A stretch of 64,000 bases of DNA from JAIVJG01 sp964236735 (GTDB lineage Bacteria > Acidobacteriota > Blastocatellia > Pyrinomonadales > Pyrinomonadaceae): positions 62,001-126,000 of the forward strand of contig CAXSFM010000011.1 in assembly GCA_964236735.1 (NCBI GenBank). The letters are read 5' to 3'. The notes below the pieces were generated by a model that saw only the letters and a list, made by a program, of their open reading frames with translations, was not told the origin of the DNA and did not search any database. The position numbers and the translations under genes are program-made. The stretch's first letter is position 1, and each line of letters opens with the position of its first letter. Positions 42,367 through 49,892 of the stretch are shown one piece after another.

Positions 42367-43440
42367 CTAACCGGCGACGGAGAGAATCGGCAGCGTGCGT
42401 GTCATTGGCGTCGCATCGCTGCGCCAGGGGATTTTCGCGAAAGTTTTAAGGCAAAACAGACAGGGCGAGCCGGTATATAAATCAACGTCCGCGCCGCTTT
42501 CAGCAAGTGCCTGAAGCGTCGCCGATCTTCTGGCCGTCTGCGCTCTTGCAATCTCTCGCAACCGTGTATAGGCCTCTGCGAAACTCTCCCTGTTCAAATC
42601 CCCGATCACATCACCCTCACCTCCCGCGCCGCGAAACCCTGAGAGATTGCAGCACAGAGAGAGCCTGCCGCGATAATCCACATTGCAACTCGTGCCTTCC
42701 AACGCCGAGCACGGAGCCGCCGGGTCGAGGTTGTGATAACCAACCTCAATTTGAATCTTCATCTTAAAGATTTTCGCGAGGGCGGCGATCTCCTCTTCTG
42801 CGCGCGCGCGTTCTTCGAGTGTGAGCGCAGTCTCGTCTTCGACCGCGCTTGAAGTCGGCAGGACGTGCCCGAAGTTCAACGCGGTCGCGCCCATCCGCGC
42901 CGCGAACATCGCGATTTGTTCAAGCTGCTCGACCGTATCCCTACGAATCCCGACCTTAATGATGAAAGGAAAATCGCTCATCATACAGCGCGAGAAAGCG
43001 CGCACGAGCCGCACGAAGGAACCGTCGCCGCGCCAGCCGTCGTGCGCCTCGCGAGTCGCGCCATCGAGACTAAAGGCGACGTGTGTGACGGTCTCTCTGT
43101 GTGCCAGCAAGGTCGGCCAGACTCTCTCGAAGTGCCAGCCGTTAGTAATAAAACTGGTCTTTAAGTTTTCCTCGCTCGCTAGTTCGATAATTTCTCTGAA
43201 CTTCGGATGAAGCGTCACCTCGCCGCCCGTGAACATGAGTTGGGTGATGCCAGCCGTCTCGCGTGCGTCTCTGACGATCCGGCGCAACAGGTCGAGTTGA
43301 AAAAAATTAGCGGGGCTATGATACAAAGCATCCTCGTCACGCAGGCAATAACTGCAATGCAGATTGCAGATATTGGTTAGCTCGACGATGAGACGTTGCG
43401 CCCCATAATCGCGCGTGCGTGCTGTTTCGGAGTTGATCAT
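42367..43440 (-). CDS. Radical SAM/SPASM peptide-modifying enzyme
   Basis: 357 residues. The SAM [4Fe-4S] motif is ELTNICNLHCSYCLRDEDA (CxxxCxxC near residue 26), followed by TQLMFTGGEVTLHPKF (GGE motif), VAFSLDGATREAHDGWRG and TALNFGHVLP. The C-terminal third carries the Cys pattern of a SPASM domain for auxiliary clusters: APCSALEGTSCNVDYRGRL, LCCNLSGF, and GSPCLFCLKTFAKI. SPASM enzymes in RiPP loci make thioether, C-C or other side-chain crosslinks. The start overlaps the kinase-like gene by 4 nt. With PqqD directly downstream it is the central modifier of this locus. Confidence 0.88.
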   Translation of the reverse strand: MINSETARTRDYGAQRLIVELTNICNLHCSYCLRDEDALYHSPANFFQLDLLRRIVRDARETAGITQLMFTGGEVTLHPKFREIIELASEENLKTSFITNGWHFERVWPTLLAHRETVTHVAFSLDGATREAHDGWRGDGSFVRLVRAFSRCMMSDFPFIIKVGIRRDTVEQLEQIAMFAARMGATALNFGHVLPTSSAVEDETALTLEERARAEEEIAALAKIFKMKIQIEVGYHNLDPAAPCSALEGTSCNVDYRGRLSLCCNLSGFRGAGGEGDVIGDLNRESFAEAYTRLREIARAQTARRSATLQALAESGADVDLYTGSPCLFCLKTFAKIPWRSDATPMTRTLPILSVAG

Positions 43441-44471
43441 GTGCCTTGTTCGCGCAGTAGCGAAGAGAAAAACGTTGAGGTCAGTTCCGTATTGCCTAAC
43501 AAATCATCGCCCGCAGATAATTCAAAAGCGGCTGCCTGTCTGGACAGTCCGGCCAGAACTTTCAGATGTTCGCGCGCCGACAGTTGATCGTAACAAGACC
43601 ACGGCGACATTTTTAATAATTGCGCCATCGCTTCGTACTGGCTTAACTTCCTCGTGCGGCTCTGAGGCTCGTGTGAAATCACAGGAAAGCAAAGCGCGCG
43701 CGGCGCACAAATCTCAAGCGCGCCGTCCGGGAAAATGTCCTGCGGGATAAACCGCCTCTTATCTGGATCGAACGGCACGGGCGCGGTCGTCACTTTTTGA
43801 AGTTTAGCCGAGATGCCTGCGGCGATGGTTTTTTCGGTCACGGAGAAGACGCGCCGTAAACCGCACGCACTGATTTCATCAACTGCGCGATACAACAGCA
43901 GCGAATCGTCGGAGAGATAGCCCCAGCCGTGAGCCGCCAATTGTGTGGTGAGAGTTGATTTGCCGCTGCCGGAAGGGCCGACAATCAAAATGCCCTCGCC
44001 GCTCTCCGGTTCGACGACTGCCCCTCCATGGAGTTCAAAACGTTGACTGAGGCGCAACGCCGCCATCGTCGTATTGAAAACGAGACGCGCGGTGGAGGCA
44101 GATTCGTAAACGACATCCGGGCTGATCCACACATCTACGGACGGCGCGCTCGCATTAGAAATCAAGGCCAGAGAATTTGCTTCCTGCAAAAAATATCTGG
44201 CCCCATCTTGAAAGCATAGTCCGCCTGACGCAACCTCAAAAGACTTCAAGCCATGCGGAATGGGAGGCATATCGTCTCCCGCGTGAATTCGCAGTGTCAC
44301 ATCAGCGTCTCGCATCTCATCTCCCGCCATCAGCTCAAAATAAAACCCTGCGAAGAATTTCTCATACAGGTCGGATGAGCGGCGATCATGCGCTACGACA
44401 CACAACAAACGACCGGCGACTGTGTAAAAATTACGGTACGCCGGTCGAATGGATTGTTGCGCGACTATCAT
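43437..44471 (-). CDS. HPr kinase-like P-loop kinase of the peptide locus
   Basis: 344 residues. The second half matches HprK/P-type serine kinases: FELHGGAVVEPESGEGILIV, P-loop GPSGSGKSTLTTQLA, and GWGYLSDDSLLLYRAVDEI with the catalytic Asp pair. The first half (about 1-150) is a beta-rich domain seen in HprK-like proteins of RiPP clusters, not the standard HprK N-domain. In lasso loci such as paeninodin, a homologue phosphorylates the C-terminal Ser of the precursor. The precursor here has Ser residues near its C-terminus. It is the first enzyme gene after the precursor. Confidence 0.82.
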   Translation of the reverse strand: MIVAQQSIRPAYRNFYTVAGRLLCVVAHDRRSSDLYEKFFAGFYFELMAGDEMRDADVTLRIHAGDDMPPIPHGLKSFEVASGGLCFQDGARYFLQEANSLALISNASAPSVDVWISPDVVYESASTARLVFNTTMAALRLSQRFELHGGAVVEPESGEGILIVGPSGSGKSTLTTQLAAHGWGYLSDDSLLLYRAVDEISACGLRRVFSVTEKTIAAGISAKLQKVTTAPVPFDPDKRRFIPQDIFPDGALEICAPRALCFPVISHEPQSRTRKLSQYEAMAQLLKMSPWSCYDQLSAREHLKVLAGLSRQAAAFELSAGDDLLGNTELTSTFFSSLLREQGT

Positions 44472-44723
44472 AAGAACTCAAGAGATAGACTGTGCGCGCC
44501 GAACATTTTCGTCAATGCGCGCTTTCAGTATCTAGCTCTACATAGAAGTCGTGTCTTGTTGCTAATTAAATTTGCGTTACGACAAACCTCTGTCATCCGG
44601 TGAGATAATAAAATCGTCATCACAAACGATGAGCCGATCTACAGATGGACAGAAACCTCATTCAACCTTTGCGCTCAAATAAATCTGCTCAAGCCTGAAG
44701 CGAGGTTAACGTGATTGAGAGAC

Positions 44724-44912
44724 TCAGTTCGTTGAACCGCTATCTGTGGCCTGGAAGAAAGTAGTGGCTTTAAGAACATCCACAGGTGTGGAAACTTCCG
44801 GTTCGACGAACGGCTTTTTGCCGGAAACAACTTCTTGCGGCAATGAATTACCTTCCTGCGCGCTAGGTCGGATGAAAGGCTCGGGGTTGCGTTTCTCGTT
44901 TTGCTTGCTCAA
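44724..44912 (-). CDS. RiPP precursor peptide with lasso-type leader motif
   Basis: 62 residues, start TTG at 44912 with AGGAGG 9 nt upstream. The nearby ATG (44920) is out of frame and stops after three codons. The leader is hydrophilic (MSKQNEKRNPEPFIRPSAQE) and contains KKPFVEPEV, matching the YxxPxL leader signature recognised by lasso-type RRE/B proteins (Phe for Tyr, Val for Leu). The C-terminus LKATTFFQATDSGSTN is the likely core. If the core starts at the Ala of ATTFF, its Asp is residue 9, the position used for lasso rings. However, no Thr stands at leader position -2 and no LasC exists. The position inside the operon, 26 nt after an exported-protein gene, fits a precursor. Confidence 0.78.
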   Translation of the reverse strand: MSKQNEKRNPEPFIRPSAQEGNSLPQEVVSGKKPFVEPEVSTPVDVLKATTFFQATDSGSTN

Positions 44913-44921
44913 GGTGACATG

Positions 44922-44927
44922 CCTCCT
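44922..44927 (-). promoter_or_regulatory. Ribosome binding site deciding a TTG start
   Basis: AGGAGG on the minus strand stands 9 nt before the TTG at 44912 and only 1 nt before an ATG at 44920. The ATG is too close and its frame ends at once (ATG TCA CCT TGA). The site therefore supports TTG as the precursor start. Confidence 0.7.
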
Positions 44928-44938
44928 CAGGTGTGTGA

Positions 44939-45817
44939 CTAATCTTCGGACTTGGTTGTAGCCGGCGCTAGTAATGCAATGCGGAGCGGCTGAATGTCGT
45001 AGGTTTGCAAATCGGTTCGATAAAAATATCGTGCCGCAGGTGAAAGACTTCGTACTGCTTGATCCAACGTATAATTGTTGAACTCGACATCAATCAGTTC
45101 AGGATCGTCGAAACGCATCTCAAACGGGATGCCGACTTCACTGGCAATCTTTGAAAGCACGACGCTCAGAGGTTGTTTGTTTGCTCGGACGCTAATCTGA
45201 TTTTTAGCGTATGAAACCTTCAGCGGCATGGCCTCTTCTCTTTTTTTCTGCGTCTCAGCATCGCCGGTGCCTTCTTCCGTGTCACCTTCGATGAGAATGG
45301 CTTCTGAATTACCCTTGACCGTTTCGTTTATTGACGGCGGTCTTTCATTGAGCGCCTGTAAATAAATGGCGAGAATTTGTGGCTGAAACTGCCCGCCTCC
45401 TATCTCATAATCAATGTAAGCATGTGGAGCGAGCATCCTGATTACAGCTTCAATATTCATTCCGGCCAAATCCACAGTCACGCGCTGCTTGACCATGATG
45501 GAACTCAGTTTGACGGGAACTTTCAGAATTCTACTTAATTCTTCAGTTATCTCACTCAGTTTCGCTTCCTTAGATTTGACGGAAAAAGTTTGTGGCGTGC
45601 CCTTGCTGACCTTAACGCTCCATTTGCCTTTTTCCGGGTCTGACGAAAGCTGATCTTTAGCGGTCTCGCCTTTTGCCTGTGTCGTCGCCCTTCCCGGCAC
45701 AGCGCCTTCACTCGACGGAGTCTGGCCGCGCAGGATGGCGGGTGAAATTATGAATGCGAAGGTGAAACCGGACAACACCAAAAAGCGGCGACCGTTAATT
45801 TTCAAGTACTGCCTCAT
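44939..45817 (-). CDS. Secreted protein with two STN-like domains
   Basis: 292 residues. A signal-like segment (RRFLVLSGFTFAFIISPAIL) is followed by a polar linker and two similar modules. Module 1, about residues 75-130, has KEAKLSEITEELSRILKVPV and VTVDLAGMNIEAVIRMLAPH. Module 2, about 210-280, has KQPLSVVLSKIASEVGIPFE and VEFNNYTLDQAVRSLSPAAR. The pattern (strand, helix LxxVLxxIAxExGI, strand, VxLxxVxLxxAL) is the secretin/TonB N-terminal (STN) fold. Such domains gate or signal at outer-membrane channels. Encoded 26 nt before the precursor, it may take part in export or sensing of the peptide (inference). Confidence 0.75.
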   Translation of the reverse strand: MRQYLKINGRRFLVLSGFTFAFIISPAILRGQTPSSEGAVPGRATTQAKGETAKDQLSSDPEKGKWSVKVSKGTPQTFSVKSKEAKLSEITEELSRILKVPVKLSSIMVKQRVTVDLAGMNIEAVIRMLAPHAYIDYEIGGGQFQPQILAIYLQALNERPPSINETVKGNSEAILIEGDTEEGTGDAETQKKREEAMPLKVSYAKNQISVRANKQPLSVVLSKIASEVGIPFEMRFDDPELIDVEFNNYTLDQAVRSLSPAARYFYRTDLQTYDIQPLRIALLAPATTKSED

Positions 45818-46129
45818 TCAAAAACAATTCCCTTATTAACGACTCTCAACTTGAGAGCCTTTTTCCAGCATCCTGATAAGTGAAATCAAATAATGTGCGG
45901 GCGATCCAATTCGACGGAAAGCGCCAACTCAAGATGTTCCAATACGGGCAAGCGGAAACTAACATAAATGATGTATCGCGTCAACGGGTGTCACATAAAT
46001 TACTCCGAGATGGACGCTTTTTATAGATTTAAGGCAAACCACGTTGAAAACCACAACCCCTTCAACTTCCGTCACGGCTGGTTTCCAATGACGGCCAAAA
46101 TCAAATCATCATTACCAGAGACGTTTGAC
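45818..46129. other. Intergenic gap inside the peptide operon
   Basis: 312 bases between the nucleotidyltransferase and STN-protein genes. A 7-bp hairpin CTCTCAA-C-TTGAGAG (45843-45857) followed by CCTTTTT points to the plus strand, where no gene ends. Candidate short frames (39 aa on minus, 68 aa on plus) lack ribosome sites or RiPP features. A promoter for the STN-precursor-kinase part may lie here but none stands out. Confidence 0.4.
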
Positions 46130-47326
46130 TCAATGATGCGCGCTTCCTTTGATAAGGAGTCGGAAGGGGCGTAGGAAATAATATAAAAATGCGAGCGACT
46201 TTGGTAAAGCGGTCATGGTTAAATCTCCATCCGTCGGCGTCAACATCAACTGGAGATAACGTCCTTTCTCAGCCCAACTTTTCCTCACAACGAGATTGAA
46301 TCGCATGTTCTCGAAAAGACCGATGGCTTTGTAAGCGTCACTCTCAAACATGCGTGTGGCGACTTGTTCAGCGAGTCGCGCCGCATCACGATCTGCGAAC
46401 GCTTGTTCACTGACATCATCCGGTATTTTGACATCTAGTAGATCACTCGCCAGTCTCAGCATCAACAAGAGCATCCGCACGTAACCTGACTCTCTGGCTT
46501 TGCCAAAAACGATTTCCCAGTCAAGCATTGGATGCGAGTTAATTAACTCCGCCACGTCGCAAATCCATGCGAGACGGTCCCATAAATGTTTCGTCCCATG
46601 CACGCATAACGACAACAACAGGTCTTCGGGTGAAAGCGTGGACACTTCTACATCGTTAATTGTTAACGTCTGTAGGCGTTCCCATAAAACTTCGGCCTGA
46701 AGCCCGCGCGCATAATTGTGGCTCGCGACTTCCCAGTGCAATTCCACCATCAAGCGGCCTTGCTCTCGAGTGAAAGGGAGATTGTGTTGCGTGCGTAGCA
46801 GCATGGATAACTGCGACGGCGACAGTGGAATCTGTGTTTGATATTCCTGCTGCTCAAGCAATTCGATGGCACACGCCACGTCACATTTACGCACCATCAC
46901 GTCGAGGTCAACGAAACGACGTAGAGACAGATTTCCGTATGCGGCCAGCGCCAGCGCGGGGCCTTTGTATGGCACGGCTTCTATCCCGCCGGCTGCGAAA
47001 TTTTTGAGCAAACGCACTAATTCGCCGGTCAGGAAAATATTGCGCGCGGCGTTGTCACGGTAATTGTCTTTGAATCTCCGTAGATGTTCGGGCGATGCTG
47101 TTTCGGGCGCGCTCTCTTTTAATTGCCAGTAGAAAAGTTGAAGGATGGAATGGCGTTTCGCCAGATTGTAAAGATAGTTCCAATCAATTTCCCCCGCGAG
47201 CAGAGCTTTGATTCGGACAGTCCTCGAAGCGTCTTTTCTCGCGTGCGCGCAACAGAGTAAAAGCTCGTGCTCAGGACGCGACAACACATTTTGTTTGATA
47301 CTTGTGCGGGGTGCTGATGAAGTCAT
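46130..47326 (-). CDS. Nucleotidyltransferase-family protein of RiPP loci (PF14907-like)
   Basis: 398 residues from the ATG at 47326 (a TTG stands just before). The nucleotidyltransferase core is VPYKGPALALAAYGNLSLRR followed by FVDLDVMVRK, with the metal-binding DxD (DLDVMV) pair. LPFTREQGRLMVELHWEV and STLSPEDLLLSLCVHGTKHL, then a WDRLAWICDVAELI block, follow. The rest is helical. Proteins of this type recur beside lasso and other RiPP genes with unknown function. Their NTase fold suggests transfer of a nucleotide or activation of an acid. Its presence here strengthens the reading of 40.1-47.3 kb as one peptide locus. Confidence 0.82.
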   Translation of the reverse strand: MTSSAPRTSIKQNVLSRPEHELLLCCAHARKDASRTVRIKALLAGEIDWNYLYNLAKRHSILQLFYWQLKESAPETASPEHLRRFKDNYRDNAARNIFLTGELVRLLKNFAAGGIEAVPYKGPALALAAYGNLSLRRFVDLDVMVRKCDVACAIELLEQQEYQTQIPLSPSQLSMLLRTQHNLPFTREQGRLMVELHWEVASHNYARGLQAEVLWERLQTLTINDVEVSTLSPEDLLLSLCVHGTKHLWDRLAWICDVAELINSHPMLDWEIVFGKARESGYVRMLLLMLRLASDLLDVKIPDDVSEQAFADRDAARLAEQVATRMFESDAYKAIGLFENMRFNLVVRKSWAEKGRYLQLMLTPTDGDLTMTALPKSLAFLYYFLRPFRLLIKGSAHH

Positions 47327-47387
47327 CAATCAGGTTAGGCGTGCTGAAAAGTCTGAGATGTGGAGCATCTTCCGTCCGCCTCTGTCA

Positions 47388-48041
47388 TCAAAGTTTGACC
47401 GCATAACCCAGCCCATCGCCAACGGGGAGGACTACCGCCAGCAATTGTGGATGATTGATGAAGCGTTGATTGAATTGGCGCAACGCCTGTGTCGAAGCCT
47501 CCTGATCTGGACTGCGAATCTCGCCTGCCACTTGCCCGCCCCAGAGCAGATTGTCAACCACGACCACTCCGCCCGCGCGCAACAGAGGCAGCGCGAGTTC
47601 GAGATAGCCGCCGTACTCTACTTTCAACGCATCAATAAAGACCATGTCAAACATTTCATTGAGTCCGGGCAGAACTTTGAGCGCTTCTCCACGCTCGACG
47701 CGGACGCGCTCGCGCAATCCCGCTTTGGTTAAGTAGCTCTCGCTCAACTTGATCATTTCATCGCTCGGCTCGATGGTCACGAGCAGGCCGTCAACAGGCA
47801 GAGCGCGGGCGAGATGTATGACGGAGTAACCAATCGCCATTCCGATTTCGAGGATTTTGCGCGCGCCAATGTTGCGTGCGGTGATTTCTAAAAATCTTGC
47901 CACTTCGCGATCCGCTATCGGCACGTGATGTTCGGCTGCATAATTTTCCATTTCCTCAAGCAGCCCCGTGCTGGCAGGCAAAAGCCTGTCGAGGTACTCG
48001 GCTTGCTCACTACGAATGATGGCATCAAGGCTGTCTTTCAT
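47388..48041 (-). CDS. SAM-dependent O-methyltransferase (family 3, CCoAOMT-like)
   Basis: 217 residues. Motifs: ENYAAEHHVPIADREVARFL, ARKILEIGMAIGYSVIHLAR (SAM-binding), LLVTIEPSDEMIKLSESYLT, MVFIDALKVEYGGYLELALP with the metal-binding Asp, and LLRAGGVVVVDNLLWGGQVA with Asp-Asn. Relatives methylate catechols and other hydroxyls, using a divalent metal. It ends 61 nt before the nucleotidyltransferase gene on the same strand, so it could belong to the peptide locus as a tailoring enzyme. It is also common as an unlinked housekeeping gene. Confidence 0.85.
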   Translation of the reverse strand: MKDSLDAIIRSEQAEYLDRLLPASTGLLEEMENYAAEHHVPIADREVARFLEITARNIGARKILEIGMAIGYSVIHLARALPVDGLLVTIEPSDEMIKLSESYLTKAGLRERVRVERGEALKVLPGLNEMFDMVFIDALKVEYGGYLELALPLLRAGGVVVVDNLLWGGQVAGEIRSPDQEASTQALRQFNQRFINHPQLLAVVLPVGDGLGYAVKL

Positions 48042-48219
48042 ATTTGGCGCTCCATAATTTATTCGTGTTGAAGAACTTCGAGTTTAGACACTACCTGTCA
48101 GTTATGCAAAACCTGACCTCGCATTTTCGATTCGTGTCGCTCGATGCTTCTCAACTCATCCAAGCTCACGCAAGACTCAATCAAAGGTGTTGACATCTTA
48201 TCGCCTGCCACACAATTTT

Positions 48220-49692
48220 TCATGCGTCCGTCTCATCGTTTGTTTCTTCCGCGCCAACCGAGACGTAACGACGCGCCAGCCCCAACTCGCGCAATTTGTG
48301 CTGCAAGGACTGCCGGTGCATCCCTAACATCGAGGCCGCGCGCGTGACGTTTCCCCCTGATTCCTCAAGACAACGTGTGATGTAGAGACGCTCGAATTCT
48401 CTCCGGTCTTCGCGAAAATCCGAAGTGTAGGGAACATTAACGGCTCCGGCATCAAGCTCAGTGGTGGCGATACTACCGCCCGCGCCTAGCTTCGCGTCGA
48501 GTTCAACGGGCAGATCGCGCGCCGTCAACTCTTCGCCTTCCGCCAGAATCATGGCACGCTCGATAGTATTTTTTAACTCGCGCACATTGCCCGGCCAAGC
48601 ATACTCGACGAGTTTTCTTAACGCCGAAGCGTTGAGGCTGCGTGCGGGAAGCCCGTAACGCTCCGCTGCCTGCCGCGCAAAATTTTCGGCCAGCAGCGGG
48701 ATGTCTTCGCGTCTCTCGCGCAGCGGCGCGACGAGGATGGTCACGACCTGCAAGCGATAAAAAAGGTCTGCGCGGAAATTCCCCGCCTCGATTTCCTGTT
48801 CGAGATGACGATGTGTCGCGCTCACGATTCGCACGTCAACTGGAATTGAGTCCGACCCGCCGAGCCTTTCGATGCGCCGCTCTTCCAGCGCGCGGAGCAG
48901 CTTGGCCTGCACGTTCGCGCTCATATCTCCGATCTCGTCGAGAAACAGCGTCCCGCCGTCAGCCTGTTCAAATTTCCCTTGACGCCGAGTTGTCGCGCCC
49001 GTGAATGCACCTTTCTCGTGGCCGAATAGTTCCGACTCGATTAACTCGGACGGCAGCGCGGCGCAGTTGACCGCCACGAATGCGCCTCGACTTCGCGTCG
49101 CGTGTCGCTCGTGCAACTCACGCGCGACAAGCTCTTTTCCCGTCCCCGACTCGCCGCGCACGAGCACGGTCGCATTCGTCTCAGCCACTTTCTCAATCAA
49201 CGCGCGCACATTTTTGATGGCTTCGGATTCCCCGATGAGCGGGCCGCGTCTGGCCGTCTCAAGCTCGACCTGACGCCGGAGCGTCTGATTCTCACGGCGC
49301 AGGCGGATCGTCTCCAGAGAATTCTTGACGACCAAACGCAACTCATCAACTTCAAATGGCTTGGAGAGATAATCATGCGCGCCGGCCTTGATGACTTCGA
49401 CCGCCATGCGCTCTGAGCCGTAAGCGGTAATCATCACGACGAGCGGCGACTGTTCGCCGTGCTTCGACAACTCGCGCAGAAAATCCAGACCGCTCTCGCC
49501 CGGCAAATTCACGTCGAGCAGAATCAAGTCCGTCTGTGCTGCCTTGAGAATCGTGCGCGCCTCCGCGACGCTTCCCGCCTCCGTGATTTCATAGTTGAAG
49601 CTGCTCAACGCGCGGCTCATCCCGTAACGCGCTGCCTCCTCATCATCCACGATGAGCAGAGACGCTTTACCTTTCGTTTCTTTAATAGCCAT
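48220..49692 (-). CDS. Sigma-54-dependent response regulator (NtrC family)
   Basis: 490 residues. The receiver domain (about 1-125) reads LLIVDDEEAARYGMSRALSS, with the phosphoacceptor Asp in LILLDVNLPGESGL and Lys in YLSKPFEVDEL. The AAA+ domain has GESGTGKELVARELH (Walker A), SELFGHEKGAFTGATTRRQG carrying the GAFTGA sigma-54 contact loop, and GGTLFLDEIGDMSANVQAKL. The Fis-type helix-turn-helix is at the C-terminus (LEESGGNVTRAASMLGMHRQ). ATG at 49692. The partner is the histidine kinase upstream. Targets are unknown; no -24/-12 site was confirmed here. Confidence 0.93.
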   Translation of the reverse strand: MAIKETKGKASLLIVDDEEAARYGMSRALSSFNYEITEAGSVAEARTILKAAQTDLILLDVNLPGESGLDFLRELSKHGEQSPLVVMITAYGSERMAVEVIKAGAHDYLSKPFEVDELRLVVKNSLETIRLRRENQTLRRQVELETARRGPLIGESEAIKNVRALIEKVAETNATVLVRGESGTGKELVARELHERHATRSRGAFVAVNCAALPSELIESELFGHEKGAFTGATTRRQGKFEQADGGTLFLDEIGDMSANVQAKLLRALEERRIERLGGSDSIPVDVRIVSATHRHLEQEIEAGNFRADLFYRLQVVTILVAPLRERREDIPLLAENFARQAAERYGLPARSLNASALRKLVEYAWPGNVRELKNTIERAMILAEGEELTARDLPVELDAKLGAGGSIATTELDAGAVNVPYTSDFREDRREFERLYITRCLEESGGNVTRAASMLGMHRQSLQHKLRELGLARRYVSVGAEETNDETDA

Positions 49693-49767
49693 CAATCATT
49701 CCTCGTCAACTACAGTCTTTTAAGACTGCGAGTATTTATAGCGGGTTGCAAGCGGGTGTGAACTCCG

Positions 49768-49839
49768 TCAGTACCGCGAGCGATAGCGAGCGGGTCTGCT
49801 CACTTAGGATGACCCGCTCGCTATCGCTCGCGGTACTGA
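49768..49839. repeat. Perfect 29-bp inverted repeat (palindromic intergenic element)
   Basis: The left arm 49768-49796 (TCAGTACCGCGAGCGATAGC, then GAGCGGGTC) and right arm 49811-49839 are exact reverse complements, separated by 14 nt. Each arm contains a direct GAGCGATAGCGAGCG run. There is no T-tract, so it is more like a REP/BIME-type element than an intrinsic terminator. It lies between the histidine kinase stop and the regulator start and would form a very stable RNA hairpin between them. Confidence 0.9.
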
Positions 49840-49892
49840 TTGTCAGTCCCTGCGCCAGAGGTCACATGCCATTGCAACTGCTATAGAAGCCT

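Noticed and set aside
44472..44723. Short minus-strand frame of about 31 codons and a weak TCATC/GATGA hairpin between precursor and kinase genes
   Set aside because: The frame has no ribosome site or peptide-like core. The 5-bp stem followed by CGATTTTATT is too weak to call a terminator, though a partial attenuator remains possible.
45968..46174. 68-codon plus-strand frame considered as a second RiPP precursor
   Set aside because: Overlaps the end of the nucleotidyltransferase gene, has no leader motif (no YxxP/FxxP block), and lies on the opposite strand to the operon.
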